This document shows, one piece after another, positions 1 to 10,378 of a stretch of 64,000 bases of DNA. The notes below the pieces were generated by a model that was given only the letters and a program-made list of their open reading frames with translations, was not told the DNA's origin and ran no database searches. This DNA comes from Bathynomus jamesi (lineage: Eukaryota; Arthropoda; Malacostraca; Isopoda; Cirolanidae): NCBI GenBank assembly GCA_023014485.1, contig JAJOZX010001568.1, forward strand, positions 764,351-828,350, given 5' to 3'. The position numbers and the translations under genes are program-made. Numbering within the stretch: position 1 is the stretch's first letter; every line of letters starts with the position of its first letter.

Positions 1-1474
1 ACGTTAAACTGATTGGCCTATAATTTCCCGCCGCATCTTTATCGCCTTTCTTAAAGATAGGTGTTACGTTTGCTAACTTGAAATTATCTGGTACGCACCC
101 CTCAGAAATAGATGCATTAAAAATCTTTGTTAGCGGCACAACAATGCTATCTTTTAATTCTTTAAGTTGTATGGGATATATGGAATCAGGCCCCTGTGAT
201 TTACGCGTTTTCATTTTATCAATATAGCGCATTACCTCCCTTGCACTAACCACAATATTATCCAAAGTATTACCATTATCAAAGGGTATTATGTCTATGA
301 CCGTAGGGATATTCGTTACATCTTCTATAGTAAAAACTGATGTAAAGAATTCGTTTAGCAAGGTAGTCATTTCCTTGTTTTCAGAAACTAGGTCTCCGTT
401 AACATTTTTCAACGGCCCCAAGACAGTTTTTACTGGATTTTTATTATTAACGTATTGAAAGAATCGCTTGGGGCTTTCTTTACCGTCACGAGCTATGGAG
501 ATTTCAATTCGCACTTGGACTTTTTTATCACACTTTTCGCTTCACGCCTTAGAGATATGTAGCTGTTTCGTAACCACAAATTGTCTTTATCGCACCTACG
601 TAGCCTATAAGCCCTATCTCTACTCTTTATAATGTCTCCTACTCTAGAAGTAAACTACAAGGGCTTGTTATTTACTTTCGCAAGCTTAATTTTGTACGGT
701 ACACATTCCTCATTTATAGTCTTAAATACTGTTTCAAACGATTCCCACATTAGTTTTGCGTTGGAGTTCCCCATTACGTTTTCCCAATTGACGTGTGAAA
801 ATTTATTTCGAAATTTACAAAAGTCTGCGTGCTGGAAGTTAGGAATTTTAGTCGAGTTAGCTGGTTTCGAGTGACTTACTGAGAGGACAAACTCTACCAT
901 ATTGTGATTGCTATTGCTTAACGGTTCTATTACTTGAAGATCAGTAATTAGCCTATCATCCGTAGTTATTACTAAATCTAAAATACTGTCCAACCTCGTA
1001 GGTTCCCCAACCTTTTGAATAAGGAAGCTATCTTCGAGAAAATTAACTAAACAATGACCTTCCGCGTTTCCCTGCATTGTATCGTAATTCACGTTGGTGC
1101 AATTAAAGTCACCCATAACTAAAGCCTGCTCACTACCTATTGTTCTCTTTAGTTCACGATATAACGCTTCGTCCGTTCAATTTAAGTTCTGCTATAGTCG
1201 AATCTATTGGTTCTGGAATTGTGTGCTTTACTTCTATAACGTTCGCAATATTATCTTTGATATACAACATAACACCGCCTCCTCGCCTACCTATTCTGTT
1301 TTTAACAAAAAGTCTATAACCTCTAATTTGATACTCCCCTACAAAGTCACGAGTTTCAGTGCTAAGCCACGATTCATTTATTGCAATTAAATCATAGTCT
1401 TTACAAGCAATTAAAGAGAAAAATTCGTTTATTTTATTTCGTAAGCTACGAGCATTTAAGGATAGAACCTTCAA
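1..1474 (-). pseudogene. CR1-like non-LTR retrotransposon ORF2: endonuclease and start of RT (copy A1)
   Basis: ORF2 encodes an apurinic-type endonuclease (EEP fold) followed by reverse transcriptase and would drive target-primed integration. Reading leftwards, the endonuclease shows the opening VLSLNARSLRNK, the INESWL motif, GGGVMLYI, and GDFNCTNVNYDT with the catalytic-type D-x-N. The RT start (KKGDK, then NYRPISLT type) lies near the window edge, where the copy is cut off. Frames are broken at about 1150 and 655, so it is dead. The ORF1 stop TGA (1471-1473) overlaps the first TTG codon of the ORF2 frame as TTGA, an arrangement shared with copy A2, so ORF2 may depend on reinitiation (inference). 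Confidence 0.85.
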
Positions 1475-1827
1475 ATTGTTTGTAATTGCGACACCTTCGC
1501 GAGCGCAGGGGAAATTTGTGGAATTTTCGCTGGGACCGTTCGAGTTACGGCAGCCTGAAAAGAAGAGATAGTATTATGAAATAGTCTTCCTAAACGCGCA
1601 GCTCCAACGTCATTAAGATGAAGTCTATCTCCGAGGAACAAGTCCCTCCTGCCGTAGAAACTGTTCCAAAAATTCGCAAAATGTACTCCTTCCTGTTGGC
1701 AAAGAAACTTTAGATTATTGTTAATATAGGTCGCCTTGCTGTAGAAATCGTTACGTTGGATAATTCGAGGAAGTATACCTGTTAAAACAATCTTATTAGT
1801 TTTTTCCTTTAATCGCTCTAGTAAGTC
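1471..1827 (-). pseudogene. CR1-like ORF1, C-terminal half of SGNH-esterase domain (copy A1)
   Basis: This is the downstream part of ORF1. The frame contains LERLKEKTNKIVLTGILPR and, near its end, LFLGDRLHLNDVGAARLG, where D-x-x-H matches block V of SGNH hydrolases. An esterase domain in ORF1 is established for the CR1 group. The reading frame is interrupted at 1828 by the hAT element and resumes at 6103 on the far side, where the ...ARYRDLL... junction can be rebuilt by eye from copy A2. The ORF runs open from the hAT boundary to a TGA at 1471. Confidence 0.8.
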
Positions 1828-1846
1828 CCTGTACCCAGAGATGGGC

Positions 1847-2010
1847 ACGATCTTGATCTTCAAGATCAGATCGTGATCTTGAAGATCAAGATCGTGATCT
1901 GATCTTGATCTTGAAGATCACTTTTATTATGGTGATCTTGATCTTGATCTAAGATCACTTTATTTCTTGTGATCTTGATCTTGAAGATCACTTTAGACTT
2001 CAAGATCACT
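1847..2010. repeat. Left subterminal repeat array of the hAT element
   Basis: At least seven variants of a GATCTTGAAGATCAC-type unit lie head to tail and inverted, each itself nearly palindromic. The same motif fills the other end of the element. Subterminal motifs of this kind are known transposase-binding sites in hAT elements. That these serve that role is inference. Confidence 0.8.
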
Positions 2011-2327
2011 TTTAATTTCAGATTCTTAAATATGCCGCTATGCGAATGTCATTTGTTTTTTGTCCAAGCGACATCTGGTGGCAACTTTGTTCAACACCGA
2101 CTGTTTATGTTTTCTGTTAGTTGGGTGACTTGCGTCATGCGTGGGCTCATGGAAGGTGTAGTTGCTGTGGAATTTAGGCTCGTAAAAAGTGTAATTTACT
2201 GTGCAATTATGTTAAAAGTGTTCTATTAATATATTATTATATATAGGCATAAAATATAGCCTATAGGTCCGTATTCATAATAAATTAATTCTAAACATAT
2301 TTTATTTACAGATTGAATTTTTTAATA

Positions 2328-5300
2328 ATGAGTGCAATTTTACAACTTCAACAGGCTCCCAAGGGAACCAAATATTCTAGGTTGTCACCAGAACAGTATT
2401 CAATATATTTAGATAACAATGTTGGTAATAAGGATCAATCTGTGCTATTGAACGGAAAATATTTTCAAATTGTCGAAAAAACTGGAAACAGTATCAAAGT
2501 TATTTGTAGGCAGTGTACAAAGAAAACTACAATTCTGTCTGCTGGCCTCGACTCAACAAGCAATCTTCTGAGGCACCTCAGGGTTAGTACTACTTAGTAA
2601 CTAAGTAGTAAGTAGCAACATTAACATAATGGTTCAAGTCATATTTTAAGTGACTGGTGCCATACAAGACTAATGCTACATTTACATAGACGTCCATTTG
2701 AATATATTGTGCACTTCAGATATTAATAGATTATGGACTAGTAACTACATTAAAAACTGCCGATATCCAACTATAATAAAACGCCAGGTGTATCTGTCTT
2801 TCTCTCTGTCTGATCCATGTCTGTAATTTCTCCTATTTAGTTACTGAAGGACGAAATTCGGCTTTCAATTTAACATAGGATAAAAATGCACTGATCATGG
2901 TGAAAATAATTTTAGTTAAAGATAACAAAATTTTAGAATCTTGTTAAGTATTAATTTCAACTAGAAGTTTGATACTCTGATAAATATTATACAGGGTGTT
3001 CAAGAAGTCTCTCCGCATGATAATAATTTATTTTCTTGTGCAGAAACTACATTCGGATCTTTTGGGTGAATATGAATCGGAGAAGAAATCTCGCAAGCGT
3101 CCAGCTAAAGAAGATGCCAGCGGCAGCAATGCTGGCCCTGCCAAAATTGCCAAGCAGTCAACACTAAGCATGTTCCACATTTCCAAGCAAAAACCAGGAC
3201 CACCAATATGCAAGGATATCCTTGAAAAGAAGATTCTCTCGCTTGTGGCTAATGGGCTCCTACCATTGAGCCTAGTTGAACTACATGAATTTAAGGATCT
3301 TCTTTCATGTTAGTATAACTCAAATATTTTGCTATTTTTTCCATAGCTAATATCTGATTAAAATAATTAATCATATTATTTGTATGAACATTAGACTATC
3401 GCTAGCCTAGCTAAATATTTTGATATTTTTTCCATAGCTAATCTATTGTATTTGTTTTAATTTTTAAATATTTTTTTCAGACGTCAACCCGGCTGTTCAG
3501 GTGCCATCTAGACGCACCCTGGCTAGATCTCTTGCAACAACAACCAGTACAATGAAGGAAGACATACAAGCAAAACTGGCAGCAGTTGACCATGTGTGTG
3601 TTACATGCGACATATGGTCAACTAATCACCGCAGTTTCATGGGAGTCACTGCGCATTGGGTATGCTATTGATTTAGTGTATTATTTTTATATAATTGATA
3701 AATTGACCATTGGTGATAGACTGATAGTCTGATAGACTTATAGTATAATCTTTTCAATTATTCGACATGTGTTCCTCATTCATTAATTTGGTGAGTCTTC
3801 ATTTTGCTGTGATTCACAGTAATTTCACACTAATTCACTGATTCTGTCATCTGTCATTGTGTCTGATTCACAGCAAAATGTGGAAGAGTCCATATTCACA
3901 GGCTGTGAATATGGACTCTTCCACATTTTGCTCTTATGGGATGGGTCACTGATGTGGTGGTATGGTAGGCGACTCATCGCTGAATTGCCTCCTTTATATC
4001 ACATAGTTCTTCTCTTCAATGTTTGGTGGCGCAGTTTAGCTGGTGCGTGTCTAACCAATATTATTAAATTAAGCTTAAAAAAATGTTCATACAAACATTG
4101 ATTTTATATTCTTACATTACAGATCAATGATGACTTGTCGCGAGGATCAGCTGCACTGGCATGCCGAAGATTTCGTGGAACACATAGCTTTGATAAAATT
4201 GCTGGAATATTGGACAGGATCAACTCGGAGCATGGTTTATCTTATAGAAAAGTTGTATCTACAGTCACCGACAATGCATCGAACATGGTGAAATGCTTTA
4301 AAGAGTTCGGTGTTCGTGTTCAGAATCGTACTGACGACATTGATGAAGATGATGCAGATGAAGATGATGATGAAAAAGATTCAGATGAAGAGGTTATCAT
4401 CAGCAACTTTCCTGAACATTCAGGAGAGCATGGAGAGGAGTCAGTGAAACTATCATCCCATATTCGATGTGCCTCCCACACATTGAACTTGGTAGCAACA
4501 ACTGATGCAGATAAAGGACTGAATTCACCTGGACTAAAGAAGATAAAGCATTCTGCAATGGGAAAATGTTCGGCGCTGTGGAATGTTGCTGGTAAACCCA
4601 AGTCAGCAGAAAAAATACAGGAAATAACTGGCGTCCAATTTAGGTACCCATGCGTCACCCGATGGAACTCAATGTACGACTCATTAAGCCAAATATATAA
4701 ACATAAGAACGACGTGAATGTAGCTCTTGAAGAACTGAATCTACCCATCCTCAAAGACAATGAATTGGAATTTATTTCAGAATATTTGTCTGTTCTAAAA
4801 CCAATTGCAGCAGCCCTCAACAAATTACAGGCAGAGAAAGAATGCTACTACGGTTGTCTTCTTCCAACAGTCCTAGTGACTCAAGATGCCCTCGCAAGAT
4901 TGGAGCCTATCCAACCAAACGACCTGCGCTTGAGACACTGCATGCCATTACTGGCAGCAGTCGTCTCTGGCTTCAATGCCAGATTTGGTCATTTTTTGTC
5001 GTTGAGCCCCGAGGTAACTGATGCCGTTTTGGCCTCAGTATCTCATCCGTATTTCAAACTTAGATGGATATCATTGTTGCAAGGGCCTAATTTCGGCGAT
5101 CATGAAGCAATCAAGTCTCAAGTAAAAGACAAGCTGCAAATGGCTGTAAGAAATTGTAATTCTGACAGCAGTGGTAATAGTTCGGTGAACTCACTCATCA
5201 TCTGAAGACGATTTCTTCAGAACTATGGACGGCTCATTCTCTGCTCCTAACAACAAGGAAGACTTGGAAGTCCTCAATTATTTGCAGGACACCAGTAAGG

Positions 5301-5494
5301 CACTCGACTCTTTAGATAGGTATCCTGCTATAAAGAAGATCTTCAAGAGGTATAACACCACGCTACCTTCCTCTGCACCAGTGGAACGGTTGTTTTCGTT
5401 TGCTGGCATGGTTCATAGCCCCAAACGAAGTCGTCTCTCGGATGGTAACTTTGAACAATTGGTTTTGCTGAAAGCAAATGTTTACAGCGGTTGA
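2328..5494 (+). pseudogene. hAT transposase (ZBED family), four exons, one frameshift
   Basis: Exons by splice signal: 2328-2582 (donor AGG|GTTAGT), 3044-3308 (acceptor TGTGCAG), 3481-3659 (acceptor TTTTTCAG, donor TGG|GTATGC) and 4123-5494 (acceptor ACATTACAG). All phases agree across the joins. Exon 1 has a BED zinc finger, C-x2-C ending H-x4-5-H across the first intron. Exon 3 has CDIWSTN. Exon 4 has the DDE aspartate in TDNASNMVKCF, then RCASHTLNL and an acidic stretch. The hAT dimerisation region at 5330-5490 contains SAPVERLFSFAG with the catalytic-type glutamate. A single-base shift near 5190 separates the last about 100 residues. The total of about 690 residues is normal for the family. 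An upstream acceptor at 2311 suggests a non-coding first exon. Confidence 0.88.
3873..3940. repeat. Perfect hairpin in hAT intron 3
   Basis: An inverted repeat of about 28 bp (AGCAAAATGTGGAAGAGTCC type) surrounds a short CACAGGCTGTG centre. It sits in the intron between exons 3 and 4 of the transposase gene. I can support no function. Confidence 0.7.
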
Positions 5495-5932
5495 ACATTA
5501 AATTAACACTCTTAACTTGCGGTTTTTACCCTTATATTGTCAGTAATTGCGTACTGCAGTAAAACTGTAAAATTAAATTCTATGTAAAAAATGTTTACTT
5601 ATATATGCTGACCATTCATTGATATGGGTTATGGACCTGGTGAAATGAGAATTGAGAAAAATAGAACTAAAAACTATATGTAGGTCATTTAATAGTTTTT
5701 TCTTTGCTGATAAGTTATGATAATACTAAGTTTTAAGTTTACCACCTGAAAAACTGAAAGGGGAATCGTCAATCCCCGTGGTTTAGATCAGGTGACATGG
5801 GTAGGATGCGATGCTTGTATTGCCTCAGCCCTCAGGGGAGTATTAGGAGTGATACTTTTCAGGAGTGATTAACAAAATAATTTGTTTTTGTTTACTCTAC
5901 AAGAGTACAACTTTTTTCAATTCATATAAAAG

Positions 5933-6098
5933 TGATCTTAAAAAGTGATCTTGAAAAGTGATCTTCAAGATCACGATCTTGATCTGGATCTTCAAGATCA
6001 CATTTTTCTGGTGATCTGATCTTGATCTTCAAGATCACATTTTTCTGGTGATCTGATCTTGATCTTCAAGATCACCAAAGTTGGTGATCTTGCCCATC
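5933..6098. repeat. Right subterminal repeat array of the hAT element
   Basis: This mirrors the array at 1847-2010, with repeated GATCTTCAAGATCAC and TTTTTCTGGTGATCTGATC units. It ends in the terminal inverted repeat TGCCCATCTCTG at 6091-6102. Confidence 0.8.
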
Positions 6099-6110
6099 TC
6101 TGCCTGTACC

Positions 6111-6342
6111 TAGCCAGCAGTTCTTCCGATTTAGAATTTAAAAATTTATTAGTACCGACATAAATAACGTACGTTGTGTCCTCGGCGGTCCCGTCTGTAA
6201 AATGGTCAACACTATTAGTTATATCCTCCACCCTTGCACCAGGGTAGCAGTAACGGCGCCTACGACGAGGGTTTCTCCCACAGAATTCCTCGAGCTGCCC
6301 TCGAACAATGGAATCGCCAACGAGTCGTATTTCCGGTTCATC
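6111..6342 (-). pseudogene. CR1-like ORF1, N-terminal part of SGNH-esterase domain (copy A1)
   Basis: Continues the ORF1 frame from the far side of the hAT insertion. It contains RLVGDSIVRGQ, the SGNH block-I GDS motif with the nucleophile serine, and YVIYVGTN, matching block III. Compared with copy A2 it stops abruptly at the DEPEIRLV position and is replaced by a (TG)n tract. This copy is therefore 5'-truncated at 6342. Confidence 0.8.
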
Positions 6343-6343
6343 A

Positions 6344-6376
<33 letters not shown>

Positions 6377-6379
6377 CAA
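6343..6379. repeat. (TG)n/(CG)n microsatellite at truncated CR1 5' end
   Basis: A run of GT repeats passes into CGCGCG exactly where homology to CR1 copy A2 ends. The retrotransposon copy therefore abuts, or inserted into, a dinucleotide tract. Confidence 0.9.
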
Positions 6380-6898
6380 TAAAGACTCATTCTTGTAAAG
6401 GAACCGTGGTTAAAAAAGTTAAATTGAACAAGCGGAGCAATCCCAGAATAAACACTCAGGTTAAGTCATGATATTTTCGTTAAAACTAACGTAAATATCA
6501 CAACTTAACCTAACCAATCGTCAAGGGCGTACAATTAACCTAACCGGGCATTCAATTAACCATTTTAGAGCAATTAACTCCATTTTAAACCATTTTAGAG
6601 CAATCTACTGTAAGAATAAGCACCTTCGTTCGACCCCAGTTCAAGAAAAAGCACCCTAAATTGATTTGGGGGTGCTTATTCTTGGATTGCTCCAAACAAG
6701 CAAACAAGAAGTCTTGAAATTTAAATTATTTATCAAACGTCGCACTTGAGTCTAGTTTCCTCGTTAAGACTTAAAATAAGTTAATCCTCGAATCTAGATT
6801 TTGGATTAGGTTAGCCTTTCTGAGTGTAAGTAAGCCTAATCAGGCTATTATTACTTTATGAATGTATGACTTAGAATACATTTGTAATTATAAATTGT

Positions 6899-7102
6899 GG
6901 ATCACCTGAAGATTAGGACCCCCAACTTTCTTTAGTTAGCCTTATAAGGCTAACTAGCGAAAATATCACAACCGAACCTAACCAGTCGTTAGGTCAACTG
7001 TGCGCCCTTGACGATTGGTTAGATTAGGTCGTGATGTTTTTGTTAGTTAGCCTTATAAAGCTAACTAAAGAAGGCTGGGAGTCCTGATCTTCAGGTGATC
7101 CT
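6899..7102. mobile_element. Foldback MITE family 1, copy 1
   Basis: The ends are inverted copies of GGATCACCTGAAGAT followed by an AGGACCCCCA-type stretch. The inner arms TTAGTTAGCCTTATAAGGC and its complement extend the palindrome. A conserved core (GTTAGGTCAACTG...CGATTGGTTAG) is shared with the next copy and with sequence at 6470-6550. There is no coding capacity, and no superfamily can be assigned from the ends. Confidence 0.7.
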
Positions 7103-7441
7103 AAATTTTTTCTATTTATTGCTCTACAGTCATGATTCATTCCTTTTAAATAGGAATTAATAAAAATCCTGGATCTAATCCTGGATTTACCGCATAAAAG
7201 TTTAAATTGTAACCTTTCAGTAATTTAAATCAGTAATTACAATTTTCAAAGTTAAACTAGATAAATCTTAAGGAAATGTCATCACCTACAATACCTTGCT
7301 TAAACATGTATTTGCACAAAATCAGTACTTTTGGAAAAAGTGTTATATTGTTATGTAGATTACGGCCATATACTGTAGTTATTTTTTCGAAATTCAGGTG
7401 ATAACATCTCCTTAAGATTAACCTTAAACTATTTAAATACG

Positions 7442-7644
7442 GGATCATCTGAAGATCATAGCCCCAATGTATTCTTGTTTTATGCTTTACAGTAACAAAT
7501 ATAATAATAAATTAAATTGAATACCCGGTTAGGTCAACTGTACGCCCTTAAAGATTGGTTAGGTTAAGTCGTGATATTTTCGTTAGTTTTAACAAAGATG
7601 TCATTTTGTAATTGAGGCTGGGGGCCCTGATCTTCAGGTGATCC
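7442..7644. mobile_element. Foldback MITE family 1, copy 2
   Basis: Same terminal GGATCATCTGAAGATCAT and TGATCTTCAGGTGATCC ends and the same core GTTAGGTCAACTGTACGCCC as the copy at 6899-7102. Only a few hundred bases separate the two. Confidence 0.7.
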
Positions 7645-8499
7645 TAAATACGTAATTAAGTATTCCTATTTATTTGCTTTTGCAACTAAAAACGTGCAAC
7701 TTAAAGAAGATTTCAGAAACTAAAAAACAGGAATTAAAAAGGTTGTATTAGAGTCAGCAAATTAATATTTATACAACAACTTAAACAGAATTAATGTATG
7801 TTGAATTGAAAGTACATATATACTGTTGAATAAAATGAAAAATATTTTGTTTAACAAGGTGTTCTCGTGATATTTTTTATATGAATCTACAAAATCCGGG
7901 TCTCTCCAGTCTCCACCTGTTGGCATTTATGGTCTAACGAAATGAAATGGTTTGATAAGAAAGAATCGGGCTATGGAGGTTGCGCCAAAAATGTGTTCGT
8001 TTGTGCCAGAGGCATGCTTTTAGTGTACTTCTGATTCTATATTAGTAAAGATTAGGTTAGGTTAGGTCAGTTGAGCTTACAAGTCAGATTTATAACGCAT
8101 TAGGACATAAAAGAATTAGCGTAATCTAAAGAACGTTTTGGTATAAAAGAAGCGATATAAATCCAACACGTTTTGGCGCATAAATTAAATTTTGACGCCA
8201 ACGTTGTAGCACCGAAAGAATATCATTTGAATGGCCTCAACAGAATTCATACTGCCGATTGTGGATGACTTTGCTTTTAAGGTTTTTAACCTTTTAAAAC
8301 CTAACTCCGTACGATCTTAATTTTCACTTCCGCATTTGAATGGGCTGAAAAGAAACGCTGTCGATAGGGATACTTCCGCCCACACATGCAGTACTGAAAG
8401 GGCTAAGTTTTACTAGTAATTTATATCGTAGTTCAACATTTTAAACAAAAAACATTGTGAAACTTTTCATTTCTAGCCCTAAACTGCCGTCTGCGGGTG
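7645..8499. other. AT-rich stretch without recognisable gene
   Basis: No convincing coding region. It holds one short telomere-like run (AGGTTAGGTTAGGT at about 8055) and otherwise unique-looking AT-rich DNA. Confidence 0.5.
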
Positions 8500-8500
8500 T

Positions 8501-8879
8501 ACAGGGTGTCCACACTGTCTTGTTACCCAGTAAAATACTAGCTGATTTTCGTTTTTTTTTCAGACCCACTTATCACTGATACAGTTAGATGGCCTGCCAG
8601 TTCTTGGTTTATCTTTTACAGTTCCTGTTGTAAACAGTTTCTTTTCCCATCTTAACAGTCCTTTTTGGAAGAACTGCACGATTGAATCGGTCCTGGAAGT
8701 CTGCACGAATATTTTCAATGGTTTTGCTATTACGTAGTCGCTCATGGACCCAGGTACTAAACAATATGCGTTGTTCAATCGTATAGTTGCCGCTCTCACA
8801 CATTTCAGATGGGTCTGAAAGAAAAACGAAAAACGGTTAGTATTTTACTGGGGTGACAAGACGTTGTGGACACCCTGTA
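8501..8879 (-). mobile_element. Mariner-like deletion derivative with N-terminal transposase remnant
   Basis: Ends are inverted repeats ACAGGGTGTCCACA and TGTGGACACCCTGT, extending about 60 bp and flanked by TA on both sides. Two overlapping minus-strand frames at 8560-8803 together carry a helix-turn-helix N-terminus (GNYTIEQRI..., then TVKDKPRTGRPS, the linker typical of mariner-type transposases). A frameshift separates them. The catalytic domain is missing, so the copy would need a transposase supplied in trans. Confidence 0.8.
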
Positions 8880-8994
8880 CATTTTGCTCCAGGCACCCGT
8901 CTCGAAAAGACTAATGATATATTTATCGATAACATTTGCCTGAATAATAATGATAAGTATTGGTTTTGTTTAATCTCCTTCGCAACATCTAAAG

Positions 8995-9060
8995 TCATAT
9001 GACGGAGGGGACCTACAGCTTTACGTGGGATCCGAACCACGGGTCGCTACATACTCTAAA
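8995..9060 (-). repeat. SINE tail fragment (CGTGGTTCGGAT module)
   Basis: On the minus strand it reads GACCCGTGGTTCGGATCCCA followed by GTAAAGCTGTAGGTCCCC. This module recurs at 13320, 13700, 53510 and 55420. It contains a B-box-like GGTTCGGATCC and belongs to the SINE family described at 55286-55510. Confidence 0.6.
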
Positions 9061-9371
9061 CACAACAGACGGTCTCCTATCCAACTACTACCGAGACCCA
9101 ATGTCGCTTAACTTCGATGATCAACGGGAAGCGGTGTTACGACATAGGCTACGAAGTTTTATTAATACTTTTTCTTTTACAGATCCTTCGTCGGAAGCTT
9201 AATTAAATATATATTAATTTAGTATAAATTTGTTTTTACAAAACCTGTTTCTGCGTTTCAAGAACATTTTTGCGGGCTTGCGCAGGTTTCGGCACAATAA
9301 GCACGCGGTAGACGTACGTTGTAATTTATTAATTTCCAAACGCTCGTATTTTGTTTTTTTTTGTTTTTTAA

Positions 9372-10355
9372 TTGATTAATAGCATGGCACACCCGTCAAG
9401 TACTTACAGTTGCTGTGAAGGGAGATTTGCCGCTTACGCGTTTACTTTGGCTAATAATAATGAACAGTTAGTTTGCAGGTGGTGCTCAAGAATGGAAGTG
9501 CTGAGGAACGAGTTAAAACGTGAGAGGAAGGCCAGAGTGAGGCTTGAGGAAAGGGTGATGCTCCTGACGACAAAATTAGAATCCTTTGAGACTTCAGTTA
9601 CGACCCCTCCTGCCTCAGTTTCTACTAATAATATAAATAGTACTAATAGCCCTCTCTCTTCCCCTAGTTCCCAACCCTTCGTTCAAGTGCGTAATAGAGC
9701 CCCATTGAGAAAACCTAAGACTTGTCTACCAGTAATAACAAACAATAAGTTTTCTGTTTTCGGTTTCGAAGATGCTGATGAACCGGAAATACGACTTGTT
9801 GGTTATTCCATTGTTCGAGGGCAGCCCGAAGAATTCTGTGGGAGAAACCCTCGTCGTAGGCGCCGTTACTGCTACCCTGGTGCAAGGGTGGAGGATATAA
9901 CTAATAGTGTTGACCATTTTACAGACGGAACCTCTGAGAACACAACATATGTTATTCATGTCGGTAGTAATAACATTTTAAATTCTAGCTCGGAAGAGCT
10001 GCTGGCTAGGTACAGGGACTTACTGTACTAGAGCACTAAAGGGAAAAACTAATAAGATTGTTTTTAACAGGTATACTTCCTCGAATTATCCAACGTAGCG
10101 ATTTCTACAGCAAGGCGACCTATATCAACAATAACCTAAAGTCTCTTTGCCTAAATTTAGGAAGGAGTGCATTTTGTGAATTTTTGGAACAGTTTCTACG
10201 TTAGGAGGGACTTGTTCCTCGGAGATGGACTTCATCTAAATGACGTTGGAGCTGCGCGTTTAGGAAGACTATTTCATAAGACTGTCCCTTCTTTTCAGGC
10301 TGCCGTAATTCGAACGGTCCCGGCGTAATTTCCTCAAATTTCCCTTGCGCTCGCG
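9372..10355 (+). pseudogene. CR1-like ORF1: zinc-finger-like, coiled coil and SGNH esterase (copy A2)
   Basis: The product is the nucleic-acid-binding and esterase protein of a CR1-type element. In order it shows a Cys motif (SCCEGRF...CRWCSRM) near residues 15-40, a charged coiled coil (RNELKRERKARVRLEERV) near 40-65, a Ser/Thr-rich linker and the esterase opening RLVGYSIVRG. The usual GDS is GYS here, so the block-I aspartate is lost. YVIHVGSNN follows. A frameshift at about 10020 moves the rest (KIVLTGILPRII..., GDGLHLNDVGAARLG) to other frames. It carries the uninterrupted target site of the hAT found in copy A1. Confidence 0.85.
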
Positions 10356-10378
10356 AACGTGTCGCATTTACAAACAAT

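Larger units (their letters stand above)
1836..6102 (+). mobile_element. hAT DNA transposon, ZBED-type, with 8-bp TSD
   Basis: The element is 4267 bp. Its terminal inverted repeats begin CAGAGATGGGCA on the left, and the right end reads TGCCCATCTCTG. The TSD CCTGTACC is perfect at 1828-1835 and 6103-6110. Inside are long subterminal arrays of GATCTTGATCTTCAAGATCAC-like palindromes at both ends and one spliced transposase gene. It is inserted in ORF1 of CR1 copy A1; copy A2 carries the uninterrupted site GGTACAGG at 10009-10016. An 8-bp TSD, CAGNG termini and a BED finger are the hAT hallmarks. Confidence 0.95.

Noticed and set aside
4320..4823. 167-codon minus-strand frame
   Set aside because: It lies opposite exon 4 of the hAT transposase, is Ser-rich from the complementary acidic tract and has no motif of its own.
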